Below are positions 16,860 to 25,518 of a stretch of DNA of 64,000 bases, piece by piece. Under the pieces are notes generated by a model, which was not told the DNA's origin, ran no database searches, and saw nothing but the letters and a program-made list of their open reading frames with translations. A program made the translations under genes and the position numbers. This DNA comes from Roseivirga sp. 4D4 (lineage in GTDB: Bacteria > Bacteroidota > Bacteroidia > Cytophagales > Cyclobacteriaceae). The DNA lies in the NCBI RefSeq assembly GCF_001747095.1, contig NZ_MDGP01000001.1, positions 3,083,001-3,147,000 of the forward strand. The letters run 5' to 3'. Position 1 is the stretch's first letter, and each line of letters starts with the position of its first letter.

Positions 16860-17525
16860 ATGGGCCAAAGCATAATCACATTAATCAAAAAAGAATTTCT
16901 CTCAGAATGGCGTCAGCGCTATGCACTGAATGGTATAATTCTTTATTTGGCTTCCACCATTTTTGTGGTTTATATGAGCTTTAAATTAAAAGCAGGAGCA
17001 ATTGATGAACCAACATGGAATGCTTTGTTTTGGATTATTATTCTCTTTACTGCCACCAATGCTGTTGCCAAAAGCTTTATCCAAGAATCTTCTGGACGAC
17101 TTCTTTATTATTATTCACTGGCCAAAGCGGAAGCGTTTATAGTCTCAAAGACGATTTATTACTCAATTCTGATGATCGCAATGGCGATGATCGGATTATT
17201 ATTCTATACTCTTTTCATGGGAAGCATGGTAAATGATTTACCAATGTTCCTTTTGGTCATATGCCTTGGGTCCATAGGGCTGGCATCGGCCCTGACAATG
17301 GTATCAGGAATAGCCTCTAAAGCGCCAAACAGTAGTTCATTAATGGCTATTCTAAGTTTTCCGGTATTAATACCCCTATTACTTATTATTATTAAAACCT
17401 CTAAATCGGCAATGGATGGGCTAGACAGAGGTGTATATCTTGATGATATGCTCATGCTTCTTGCCATTAATGCCATTATCATAGCGGTTTCTTATTTGCT
17501 ATTCCCTTATCTTTGGCGCAGCTAA
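16860..17525 (+). CDS. ccmB: Heme exporter subunit CcmB
   Basis: A 221-residue membrane protein with about six predicted helices. The N-terminus LIKKEFLSEWRQRYALNGI is the usual cytoplasmic opening of CcmB, the permease that works with the ATPase CcmA in system I cytochrome c maturation. The ATG at 16860 gives the family's usual length. It opens a plus-strand cluster ccmB-ccmC-ccmD-like-ccmE-ccmF. No ccmA is in this window. Confidence 0.9.
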   Translation: MGQSIITLIKKEFLSEWRQRYALNGIILYLASTIFVVYMSFKLKAGAIDEPTWNALFWIIILFTATNAVAKSFIQESSGRLLYYYSLAKAEAFIVSKTIYYSILMIAMAMIGLLFYTLFMGSMVNDLPMFLLVICLGSIGLASALTMVSGIASKAPNSSSLMAILSFPVLIPLLLIIIKTSKSAMDGLDRGVYLDDMLMLLAINAIIIAVSYLLFPYLWRS

Positions 17526-17592
17526 TTGTCAACAGGTTGGGTATTGTATATCAAAACTCGTTGTTCAAAAGAACAGACCATAAAGTCCATGT

Positions 17593-18258
17593 ATGAAAAA
17601 AGTCTGGTGGAAAGTACTAGCCGTTATATTAATCTTATACACAATTGTTAGTGGACTCTTACTTGATGTCCCAAGATTGGCAATTCTAAACGAGACTATT
17701 CGTAACCTTCATTTCCACGTGCCCATGTGGTTTGGTATGATCATCATGTTGACAGGATCTGTTGTTTATTCAATCAAGTACCTCCGAACTGGTAAACTAG
17801 ATTTCGATTTGAAGTCTGTAGAGTTAGCCAAAGCCGGCATACTCTTCTGCATTCTAGGCTTGTTGACGGGTATGCTCTGGGCCAAGTTCACCTGGTCTGA
17901 ATGGTGGAGTGGAGACCCGAAACAGAACGCAGCGGCTATTTGTCTATTGATATACCTAGCCTACTTAGTACTACGAAACTCTCTCCAAGATGAGCAACAA
18001 AGAGCTCGAATCAGTAGCGTTTATAGCATTTTCGCCTATGCCGCTATGATACCTCTGCTCTTTATTCTGCCAAGAATGGCTGAGAGTTCATTGCATCCAG
18101 GAAATGGTGGAAACCCAGCCCTTAACTTCTTCGACTCTGATGACAAATTGAAGATGGTTCTTTATCCTGCAGTAATTGGTTGGACGTTGATGGGAGTTTG
18201 GTTAGCTGAACTCAGGGTTAGATATAAAAGAATTGAAAAAGCACTAGAAGAAAATTGA
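17593..18258 (+). CDS. ccmC: Cytochrome c biogenesis heme-handling protein CcmC
   Basis: A 221-residue polytopic protein of the CcmC/CcsA family with six predicted helices. The tryptophan-rich heme motif reads TWSEWWSGDPKQN at residues 100-112, and His40 and His42 lie in the preceding helix start. A second candidate heme-ligand His lies in SSLHPGNGG. CcmC loads heme on CcmE in the periplasm. The ccmD-like gene begins one base after the stop, so they are co-translated. Confidence 0.9.
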   Translation: MKKVWWKVLAVILILYTIVSGLLLDVPRLAILNETIRNLHFHVPMWFGMIIMLTGSVVYSIKYLRTGKLDFDLKSVELAKAGILFCILGLLTGMLWAKFTWSEWWSGDPKQNAAAICLLIYLAYLVLRNSLQDEQQRARISSVYSIFAYAAMIPLLFILPRMAESSLHPGNGGNPALNFFDSDDKLKMVLYPAVIGWTLMGVWLAELRVRYKRIEKALEEN

Positions 18259-18259
18259 G

Positions 18260-18544
18260 ATGAAGAAAATTGTTTTTGCCCTGATGTTATTACTATGTGC
18301 ACCTGTTTTTTCACAAGTGGATTTGGACAAAGTTAAAGCTGGTGAGAAACACGAAATCACTCAGAATGACTACGAAAATAAGAGTGTCGACATGGCGGAT
18401 AGAATGCGCGAGAATGGCAAAATCTATGTAGTCGTTGGGGTGATTATTATCATCTTTTTGGGCATAACCTTCTATGCCGTAAGAATAGACCGAAAACTGT
18501 CTAAAATGGAAGATGAGGTTTTTGGTGAAAAGGTTAATTCTTAG
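18260..18544 (+). CDS. CcmD-like small membrane protein
   Basis: A 94-residue protein with a signal-peptide-like start ending in VFSQ near residue 19, a short charged region and one membrane helix near 55-73, followed by a charged tail. CcmD releases holo-CcmE from CcmC in system I. The position between ccmC and ccmE and the helix-plus-charged-tail layout support a CcmD role, but the periplasmic extension is longer than in proteobacterial CcmD (about 65 residues). Family assignment rests mainly on context. Confidence 0.7.
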   Translation: MKKIVFALMLLLCAPVFSQVDLDKVKAGEKHEITQNDYENKSVDMADRMRENGKIYVVVGVIIIIFLGITFYAVRIDRKLSKMEDEVFGEKVNS

Positions 18545-18590
18545 CCGTTTGTGTCTTACTTTTGGCCTTGAAAACTAAAAAGAGGAGATT

Positions 18591-18989
18591 ATGAAAAAAT
18601 CAAGTCTAATAGGTATTGTTGTCATTGCTATAGCCATAGCTGTTATTATCTCCACCTCTAGTAGTGCAAGCTCCTATGTAACCTTCGAAGAGGCTTATTC
18701 AATGTCGGAAACTGGTAACACAGGTTCGATTCATGTTGTCGGAGAATTAAAGAAAAACAGTGCAGGCCAAATTGTCGGAGTTCAGCCAAGTGCCGACCGA
18801 CTATCTGTAGAGTTTGTACTCGTTGACGAGAACAACAAGGAGCAGACGGTTTTCTTAAACAGCCCAATGCCATCAGACCTTTTAAACTCCGAAAAAGTAG
18901 TTGTTATCGGAGGATATAAGAATGATCGCTTTATGGCAGACAAGGTCCTTTTGAAATGTCCTTCAAAGTACGAGGAGACTACTCTTTAG
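18591..18989 (+). CDS. ccmE: Cytochrome c maturation heme chaperone CcmE, CxxxY type
   Basis: A 132-residue protein with one N-terminal anchor helix (about residues 5-22) and an OB-fold periplasmic domain (SIHVVGELKKN through VVVIGGYKNDRF). In most CcmE proteins heme is bound by a His in a HxxxY motif. Here the same place reads Cys123-Pro-Ser-Lys-Tyr127, the CxxxY form known from some anaerobes and archaea. The ATG follows a purine-rich GAGGAG five bases upstream. It lies between the ccmD-like gene and ccmF. Confidence 0.88.
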   Translation: MKKSSLIGIVVIAIAIAVIISTSSSASSYVTFEEAYSMSETGNTGSIHVVGELKKNSAGQIVGVQPSADRLSVEFVLVDENNKEQTVFLNSPMPSDLLNSEKVVVIGGYKNDRFMADKVLLKCPSKYEETTL

Positions 18990-19030
18990 TATAATCATCA
19001 AGATTACTACCCCTAACCAAATCCATAAGC

Positions 19031-21586
19031 ATGGAGACCCAAACTATAAACCTCGGCATAGGCAACGCAGGACACATATTTGTAATCATCTCTTTTGTTG
19101 CTTCAATTCTGGCCACCTTCGCTTATGGTAAAGCAGCCCTCAATAATGAAATAGGAAAAGACTCCTGGGTTAGCTTTGGGAGAAAGATTTTTATTGCGCA
19201 TGGTGTGGCTGTAATAGCCGCGGCCGTCACGCTCTTTTTGATTATCTATAATCACAATTTTGAATACCATTACGCCTGGAGTCACTCATCTGTAAATCTG
19301 GCTGTTCATTATATGATTGCTTGTTTCTGGGAAGGCCAAGAAGGAAGCTTTCTTATTTGGACACTCTGGAATGCACTTTTAGGCTTTGTACTTATTGGAA
19401 CCAATAAGAAATGGGAAGCCCCTGTCATGACAGTGTTCGCCTTAGTTCAGGTGTTCCTAACTTCGATGATCTTGGGAATCGTTATAGGAGATTTCAAATT
19501 GGGAAGCTCTCCTTTCATACTACTCAGAGATGTATTGAGCGATGCGAGGTTTTTAATCAATCCGAATTTCGTTCCTGAAGATGGCACAGGGCTCAATCCA
19601 TTGCTCCAGAACTATTGGATGGTGATACATCCACCAATGACCTTTCTAGGTTTTGCATTAACATTGGTACCCTTCTCATTCTGTATTGCAGGTCTTTGGC
19701 GAAAGGATTTTACAGATTGGATAAGGCCGGCACTACCCTGGACAATCTTCGGTGGGGTAATTCTAGGAACCGCGATTATCATGGGAGGTTACTGGGCCTA
19801 TGAAACACTAAACTTCGGGGGCTATTGGAACTGGGATCCGGTGGAGAATGCGGTTTATGTACCATGGTTGATACTCATTGCGAGTATGCACACCATGATT
19901 GTATTTAAGAAAAGTGAGACCGCCTTGAAGACATCGATTGTCTTGGTAATCTCTACTTTCTTATTGATTCTTTATGCCACCTTTTTAACCAGAAGTGGAA
20001 TCTTGGGTAATGCCTCCGTGCACTCCTTTACTGACCTTGGACTTTCCGGACAGTTATTAGTGTATCTATTTGTATTCGTGATTGGTGCTATTGTTTTAGC
20101 AGCTGTCAGATGGAAACATATTCCAACTTCGGAAAAAGAAGCTTCAACATACTCAAGAGAGTTCTGGATCTTCATTGGTGCATTAACGCTCTGCTTGATG
20201 GCATTTCAGGTGATTGTACCTACCTCCTTTCCTGTTTTCAATAAGATTGTTGAGGCTTTTGGAGGCTTGTCCACTTTAGCACCACCTGCTGATCAAATCC
20301 AGTTCTACTCTCAATGGCAACTCTGGTTTGCAATCGCGATTGCCATCTTATCCGGAACTGGGCAGTTTTTCTTCTGGCAGAAGATGGACAAGGCCAAACT
20401 CAAATCAGCTTTGGCGCTTCCGGTAATCATATCCCTGATACTTTCTGCTTTAATATTCACATCTGCTAAAATCTATGATCCCGTATACATTGTAATACTA
20501 GTCGCAGGTATCTACTCCATTGTTTCTAACAGTAAGATTTTCCTGAGTCTTATTAAATCACGTAGTTATAAATTAACTGGCGGGTCTGTAGCCCACATTG
20601 GTATTGCTATGATGCTGATAGGCATTATGTTCTCCGAAGGGTATTCGAGAGTGCTATCAAAGAACTTGACCAGAAGGATTAGCAACGATTTGACAGAGGA
20701 GCAAAATAATAATATGGTCATTCTGTTTTTGAATGATCCAAAGCCTGTGGCCGGTTATCAATTACTTTATAAAAGCGAAGGGCTGAGCGCTAGAGGAATA
20801 CCTGGCTATATTAAAAAATCACTTTTGGCAGAAACAAATGATCCTCATTACAAAGTAGCCATCCAACCCATAATTCAAGAGGGTATTAAGTATGCAGCTC
20901 TTGGTGATACACTCTATTTTAGGACCCCAGAGAACACATACCACGAGGTAGAGTACACCCATCTCACATCAGGAAAACAATTCACGCTTTACCCTAGGAC
21001 TCAGAAAAACGAAAACATGGGTCAAACCATCGTTTCGCCCGATATCAAGAAGCAATGGAATAGAGATATCTATACCTATGTGGCGTTGAGTAATGATTTT
21101 GAGGATGAGTTCACCCAATGGAGCGAGAAAGAAATTGTCAAAGTAGATTCTATTGGTCAGAGGTTCTTTATCAATGATTATGTAGCGATTTATGATGGCT
21201 TTGAGAGGATTCCAAGTGTGACATTTGCAGACTTAAGCCCCAAAGATGTAGCCGTTAGAGCTGATATTACCGTCTTTGCTGAGGGTGGAAACAATTATAA
21301 GCTCCAGCCATTGTATGTCATTCAGAATGGCTTTTTGAGAAGACCGACACTTATGAATCAGGAAATTGCTTCCAGAATCATTTTCGAAAGCATTAACCCA
21401 GAAGATGGCTCAGTAGAATTCAGCATTCAGACGGCCCAAAAAGACTACATCATTATTCAATCTTTAGAAAAGCCACAGATCAATATACTTTGGATTGGAA
21501 CGGTGGTCATGATCATAGGATTTATCATAGCCACTAGAAGACGCTATGTAGAGTTTGCCAAAATGCGCGACAAGGGCTTCGCATAA
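19031..21586 (+). CDS. ccmF: Heme lyase of the CcmF/CcsA family
   Basis: An 851-residue membrane protein, longer than E. coli CcmF (about 650). About a dozen helices lie in the first 530 residues. The heme-handling WWD-type motif reads GGYWNWDPVENA near residues 265-280. A long soluble stretch of about 270 residues follows residue 545, ending in a single C-terminal helix near 825-843. It attaches heme to apocytochromes in the periplasm. The large insertion is shared with other Bacteroidota homologues as far as I recall. It is the last ccm gene of the run. Confidence 0.88.
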   Translation: METQTINLGIGNAGHIFVIISFVASILATFAYGKAALNNEIGKDSWVSFGRKIFIAHGVAVIAAAVTLFLIIYNHNFEYHYAWSHSSVNLAVHYMIACFWEGQEGSFLIWTLWNALLGFVLIGTNKKWEAPVMTVFALVQVFLTSMILGIVIGDFKLGSSPFILLRDVLSDARFLINPNFVPEDGTGLNPLLQNYWMVIHPPMTFLGFALTLVPFSFCIAGLWRKDFTDWIRPALPWTIFGGVILGTAIIMGGYWAYETLNFGGYWNWDPVENAVYVPWLILIASMHTMIVFKKSETALKTSIVLVISTFLLILYATFLTRSGILGNASVHSFTDLGLSGQLLVYLFVFVIGAIVLAAVRWKHIPTSEKEASTYSREFWIFIGALTLCLMAFQVIVPTSFPVFNKIVEAFGGLSTLAPPADQIQFYSQWQLWFAIAIAILSGTGQFFFWQKMDKAKLKSALALPVIISLILSALIFTSAKIYDPVYIVILVAGIYSIVSNSKIFLSLIKSRSYKLTGGSVAHIGIAMMLIGIMFSEGYSRVLSKNLTRRISNDLTEEQNNNMVILFLNDPKPVAGYQLLYKSEGLSARGIPGYIKKSLLAETNDPHYKVAIQPIIQEGIKYAALGDTLYFRTPENTYHEVEYTHLTSGKQFTLYPRTQKNENMGQTIVSPDIKKQWNRDIYTYVALSNDFEDEFTQWSEKEIVKVDSIGQRFFINDYVAIYDGFERIPSVTFADLSPKDVAVRADITVFAEGGNNYKLQPLYVIQNGFLRRPTLMNQEIASRIIFESINPEDGSVEFSIQTAQKDYIIIQSLEKPQINILWIGTVVMIIGFIIATRRRYVEFAKMRDKGFA

Positions 21587-21644
21587 TAGCCATTTCTGTT
21601 CTACCCTAATTTGACTAATTTGAGTTGAAGACAATTCGACTCCA

Positions 21645-22934
21645 ATGAACAATCGTAGATCTTTTATCCGAAAGACCTTTCTGACAGCAGGAACGCTTTC
21701 TATCGGTTCTCTCTTTCAGAAATCAATAGCTGCAGATATCGCAGATGCCTTCCGTGAATTAAGGATTATGACACCAGAAGCTGCCGCTCAAGACGAAGAG
21801 CTCTGGTCAAGAATACAACAAGCCTATACTGCATCTAATCAAATCATCAACCTGAATAATGGTGGCGTAAGTCCACAGCCGAAAGTAGTCCAAGATGCGG
21901 CCAATCGGTACTACACTTATGCCAATGAAGCTCCCTCCTATTATATGTGGAGGATTCTGGATCAGGGTCGAGAACCACTGAGGACTAAATTAGCCACCTT
22001 AGCTGGTGTGAGCCAAGAGGAGTTGGCCATCAATCGTAACACCACTGAAGCGATTAACACCGTAATCTTCGGTCTTAATTTGAAAGCAGGCGATGAGGTG
22101 GTCCTGACCAAGTATGACTACCCTAATATGATCAATGCCTGGAAGCAGCGAGAAAAACGGGACGGAATTGTCCTTAGGTGGTTAGACTTTGATATTCCGA
22201 TGGAAAGTGACGATGAAGTTATTGAGAAGTTCAAAGAAGCAATCACTACGAGAACTAAAGTTTTTCATATAACACATATGATCAACTGGACGGGCCATAT
22301 TATGCCGGCTAAAGCGCTATGTGCGCTTGCCAAAGCCAACAATATCTATTCAATAGTAGATGGTGCCCATACTTTCGCACATTTAGACTTCAAAATCTCT
22401 GATTTAGGTTGTGACTTTTTTGGCACCAGTCTTCACAAATGGCTATGTGCCCCTTTTGGCACAGGTTTGCTCTACATTAGGAAGGAAAGAATCAAGGATG
22501 TTTGGCCTCTACTGGCTTCGCCCGAAAATCAAATCGATAATATCCGGAAGTTTGAAAATATTGGAACCCGTTCTTTCGCTATAGAGCAGGCTATTGGCTC
22601 AGCCATTGACTTTCACAATGCCATAGGAGCAGCGAGAAAAGCAGCACGCTTAAAGTATTTAAAGCAGTTCTGGATCGATCAAGTCAAAGACATTGATAAA
22701 GTAAAATTCTATACCAGTACAAAACCCAGCCTCAGTGGAGCTCTCTTTAACTTTGGTATAGAAGGGATGGATGCCGGACCAGTACATAATGCATTATTCC
22801 GCACGCATAAGATTCATACAAGCCCTATTAAATGGGAGAAGGTAAACGGTCCAAGAATCACTCCCCATGTTTATACCAAGAAATATGACATGGAAAGATT
22901 GGTTGAGGCCATAGATGCAGTTGCCTTAAAATAA
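21645..22934 (+). CDS. Class V aminotransferase-fold protein with Tat-like leader
   Basis: A 429-residue PLP enzyme of the isopenicillin-N-epimerase/NifS-like class. The likely PLP lysine sits in GTSLHKWLCAPFG near residue 265. The N-terminus carries NRRSFIRKTFLTAG, which fits the twin-arginine pattern (RRxFxxK), then a hydrophobic stretch ending before residue 30, suggesting folded export to the periplasm. The reaction is not predictable. It lies 58 bases after ccmF and 18 before the DUF2520 gene on the same strand. Confidence 0.8.
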   Translation: MNNRRSFIRKTFLTAGTLSIGSLFQKSIAADIADAFRELRIMTPEAAAQDEELWSRIQQAYTASNQIINLNNGGVSPQPKVVQDAANRYYTYANEAPSYYMWRILDQGREPLRTKLATLAGVSQEELAINRNTTEAINTVIFGLNLKAGDEVVLTKYDYPNMINAWKQREKRDGIVLRWLDFDIPMESDDEVIEKFKEAITTRTKVFHITHMINWTGHIMPAKALCALAKANNIYSIVDGAHTFAHLDFKISDLGCDFFGTSLHKWLCAPFGTGLLYIRKERIKDVWPLLASPENQIDNIRKFENIGTRSFAIEQAIGSAIDFHNAIGAARKAARLKYLKQFWIDQVKDIDKVKFYTSTKPSLSGALFNFGIEGMDAGPVHNALFRTHKIHTSPIKWEKVNGPRITPHVYTKKYDMERLVEAIDAVALK

Positions 22935-22952
22935 TTCATAGATTAGCGAGCA

Positions 22953-23738
22953 ATGAAAAGCCAAAGAATTGGAATTCTTGGAACTGGGAACGTAGCATGG
23001 CAATTAGCCAGAACCTTGGAAAATGGTGGCCACGTGATCCGTCATATCTATGATCGTGACATTACCAAGGCAGAAAAGTTTGCTATGGACTATTTTAACG
23101 CATCTACTGGGGATTCATTGGATCTGTCAGGTGTTGATGCCAATCTATTTTTGATGGCCATTTCAGACGATAGCATTGAGGAAGTGGCTCAGCAGTTAAA
23201 ACTGCCTCAAAATGCTACCCTTGTTCACACATCTGGAACAATACCTTTAAATGCTTTAGGCTATGCTCAAACCCACAACATTGGTGTTTTTTATCCACTT
23301 CAAACTTTCAGCAAAGGCAAAAGCACGGACCTTACTGATATTCCAATATGTATCGAGGGAGAATCACAAGAGACTATCGAACTTCTTAGAGCAATCGGAA
23401 ACAGCATAAGCCACTCCGTTCATGTACTCAATAGCAATCAGCGAAAGGTCATTCACCTATCGGCCGTCTTTGCCTGCAACTTCACCAACCATATGTTTAC
23501 CATATCAAAGGGTATTTTAGATTCCAACGATCTTGACTTTGACTTGCTCAAGCCCTTGATTGCAGAAACATTGAATAAATCCTTCGACATTGGGCCGGAT
23601 AATGCGCAAACAGGGCCGGCTATTAGAGGTGATATGGAAACTTTAGACAAACAGTTTGAATCCCTATCTAATGATCCTAATGTGGCCGAAATTTATCGTA
23701 TGATTTCGCAGAATATTATCGATTACTATCAAGAATAG
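22953..23738 (+). CDS. Rossmann-fold protein with DUF2520 domain
   Basis: A 261-residue protein. The N-terminal NAD(P)-binding domain carries GILGTGNVAWQLA at residues 8-20, similar to pyrroline-5-carboxylate reductase and to 6-phosphogluconate dehydrogenase-type folds. The helical C-terminal part (about 130-261, with HLSAVFACNFTNH and GPAIRGD) matches DUF2520. Both halves are typical of a conserved Bacteroidota protein of unknown substrate, so I give no reaction. Confidence 0.82.
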   Translation: MKSQRIGILGTGNVAWQLARTLENGGHVIRHIYDRDITKAEKFAMDYFNASTGDSLDLSGVDANLFLMAISDDSIEEVAQQLKLPQNATLVHTSGTIPLNALGYAQTHNIGVFYPLQTFSKGKSTDLTDIPICIEGESQETIELLRAIGNSISHSVHVLNSNQRKVIHLSAVFACNFTNHMFTISKGILDSNDLDFDLLKPLIAETLNKSFDIGPDNAQTGPAIRGDMETLDKQFESLSNDPNVAEIYRMISQNIIDYYQE

Positions 23739-23769
23739 AACAATTCTCTCTTCTCTCGGTTTTTTGAAT

Positions 23770-24006
23770 ATGGAAACTCCTGAAATACCTCAAAAAGCAC
23801 CCATAAGACTAGAAATGGAAGCAGGCACCTATTTTTGGTGCACCTGCGGAAAGAGTGATAATCAGCCATTTTGCGATGGCAAGCACAAAGGTTCGTCATT
23901 CAGCCCTGAGAAAGTAGTATTTGAAGAAGCTAAGACGGTATCGTGGTGCGCATGCAAGCACTCAGGCAACGGTACTTTCTGTGATGGCTCGCACAAATCG
24001 CTATAA
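23770..24006 (+). CDS. CDGSH-type iron-sulfur protein, two-motif form
   Basis: A 78-residue protein with two C-x-C-x-n-C-D-G-x-H motifs (CTCGKSDNQPFCDGKH and CACKHSGNGTFCDGSH). Each would hold a 2Fe-2S cluster by three Cys and one His, as in the mitoNEET-related family. The upstream TTG at 23764 is in frame, but the ATG at 23770 is the natural start. The family is thought to act in redox or iron-sulfur handling. No partner gene is evident. Confidence 0.88.
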   Translation: METPEIPQKAPIRLEMEAGTYFWCTCGKSDNQPFCDGKHKGSSFSPEKVVFEEAKTVSWCACKHSGNGTFCDGSHKSL

Positions 24007-24021
24007 TTAGCCAAACAGGTT

Positions 24022-24029
24022 TAGCTTTG
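24022..24029 (+). promoter_or_regulatory. Possible -7 box ahead of the UbiA-family gene
   Basis: TAGCTTTG matches TAnnTTTG and lies 17 bases before the ATG at 24047. No clear -33 element is seen. Confidence 0.4.
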
Positions 24030-24046
24030 CACCGTACATAGGAGCA

Positions 24047-24904
24047 ATGCAAAGCATTACCAATTCCAAATCACTGGTTTTTAATTACCTGAAGCTTGTT
24101 AGGGGTTTTAACCTCTTTATGGTTGCGCTTACGCAATACCTAACCGCTATTTTTTTAATTGGTGGTGCAGAGAATTGGTATCAGACATTGACCGATAAAG
24201 GCTTCTTTCTGCTCGTTTCTTCAACGGTAATGATTACAGGTGCAGGCTATCTAATCAATGATTATTACGATGTAAAAATCGACTTGATCAACAAACCACA
24301 GCGCGTTGTTGTAGGGAAGGACTTGAAGCGTAGGTGGGTGATTGCGGGACATACTGCCTTGAATCTCGGAGCAGTGGCTATGGGTTTTAGCCTCTCGATA
24401 ACAATCGGCATAATCAACTTTGGGGCCTCTTTTCTCTTATGGCTCTATTCAAATCAACTGAAGAGACTTCCGTTTGTCGGAAACCTCTCTATTGCCCTTT
24501 TGACAGGAACAACATTGATTCTGGTAAGTGAGTACTTTGGTGATAAAAAGTATCTGATCCTGTGCTACGCAGTTTTTGCCGCTTTCATTACCCTTATCCG
24601 CGAGATAATAAAGGACATGGAAGACATGAAGGGCGATGAGCGCTTTGGCTGCAGAACGGTGCCAATAGTCTTTGGAATAGCCAAAACTAAATGGATCATC
24701 TATGTCATAGCCGCAGGCTTTCTCACAACCGTATTCTTGATGATCAGCCATATCTCCATGATTCTACCCATTACGCTGACTGTTGCCTTAATTTTTCTGA
24801 TCTTTGGGCTCATAAAAGCAGACACTGTCAAAGCCTATCATCAGTTGAGCACTTTGAGTAAAGTCATCATGCTTTTAGGTGTCATTAGTATGATTTGGAT
24901 ATGA
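24047..24904 (+). CDS. UbiA-family prenyltransferase
   Basis: A 285-residue integral membrane prenyltransferase with about eight helices. The first aspartate motif is NDYYDVKID at residues 71-79, and the second is DMEDMKGDE near 195. The pattern is close to geranylgeranylglycerol-phosphate geranylgeranyltransferases and to the ubiquinone/heme O group, so the acceptor could be a quinone precursor or a glycerol lipid. Its stop overlaps the purN ATG by four bases, though they need not act together. Confidence 0.82.
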   Translation: MQSITNSKSLVFNYLKLVRGFNLFMVALTQYLTAIFLIGGAENWYQTLTDKGFFLLVSSTVMITGAGYLINDYYDVKIDLINKPQRVVVGKDLKRRWVIAGHTALNLGAVAMGFSLSITIGIINFGASFLLWLYSNQLKRLPFVGNLSIALLTGTTLILVSEYFGDKKYLILCYAVFAAFITLIREIIKDMEDMKGDERFGCRTVPIVFGIAKTKWIIYVIAAGFLTTVFLMISHISMILPITLTVALIFLIFGLIKADTVKAYHQLSTLSKVIMLLGVISMIWI

Positions 24905-25479
24905 GTAAGAAAAGAATTTCGATTTTCGCTTCAGGTAGCGGATCTAATGCTGAAAAGTTTTTTGAATACTTTCAAAACGATCCAGAAATAGAGATCACTT
25001 CTATCTTTACTAATAATAAGTCTGCAGGCGTAATAGAAAGAGCCAATCGGTTCGATATTCCTCACCATGTCTATAATCGTACCTATTGGAAAACGGGAGA
25101 ATCAATTCTGGGTATTTTAGAGAAGGAACAGATTGAATTCATTGTTTTGGCCGGTTTCATGCTATTAATCCCCGATAGTCTGGTAAAGGCTTATCCCGAT
25201 CGTATCTTCAATATTCACCCCGCTCTTCTTCCCAAATTTGGAGGACAAGGCATGTATGGTATGAATGTGCACAAGGCAGTAAAGGCCGCTGAAGAATCTG
25301 AATCTGGAATAACTATACACTTCGTAAACGAAAACTATGACGAGGGTCAAATCATTGCCCAGGCTTCTTGTGCTATTGACAGCTCAGATTCTGCCGAAGA
25401 AATAGCTAAAAAAGTATTGCGTTTGGAGCACGAAAATTATCCGAAAGTCGTGGCTGAAGTAATTCGGAAATCCATATAA
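24901..25479 (+). CDS. purN: Phosphoribosylglycinamide formyltransferase
   Basis: A 192-residue GAR transformylase using 10-formyltetrahydrofolate in purine synthesis. The catalytic triad is visible as Asn104 and His106 in NIHPALLPK and Asp147 in NYDEGQI. The N-terminal ASGSGSN loop (10-16) binds the substrate phosphate. An in-frame ATG at 24895 is less likely, because the ATGA overlap at 24901 with the UbiA-family stop is the usual coupling. purH follows 39 bases later. Confidence 0.93.
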   Translation: MSKKRISIFASGSGSNAEKFFEYFQNDPEIEITSIFTNNKSAGVIERANRFDIPHHVYNRTYWKTGESILGILEKEQIEFIVLAGFMLLIPDSLVKAYPDRIFNIHPALLPKFGGQGMYGMNVHKAVKAAEESESGITIHFVNENYDEGQIIAQASCAIDSSDSAEEIAKKVLRLEHENYPKVVAEVIRKSI

Positions 25480-25493
25480 AATTCCTAGTTTTG
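25463..25493 (+). promoter_or_regulatory. Promoter of purH
   Basis: TAGTTTTG at 25486-25493 matches the Bacteroidota -7 element, with TTCG at 25463-25466 in the -33 place after 19 bases. Transcription would start about 20 bases before the purH ATG. Confidence 0.5.
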
Positions 25494-25518
25494 CGACTTC
25501 GGTTTTTACCCCTCCAAC

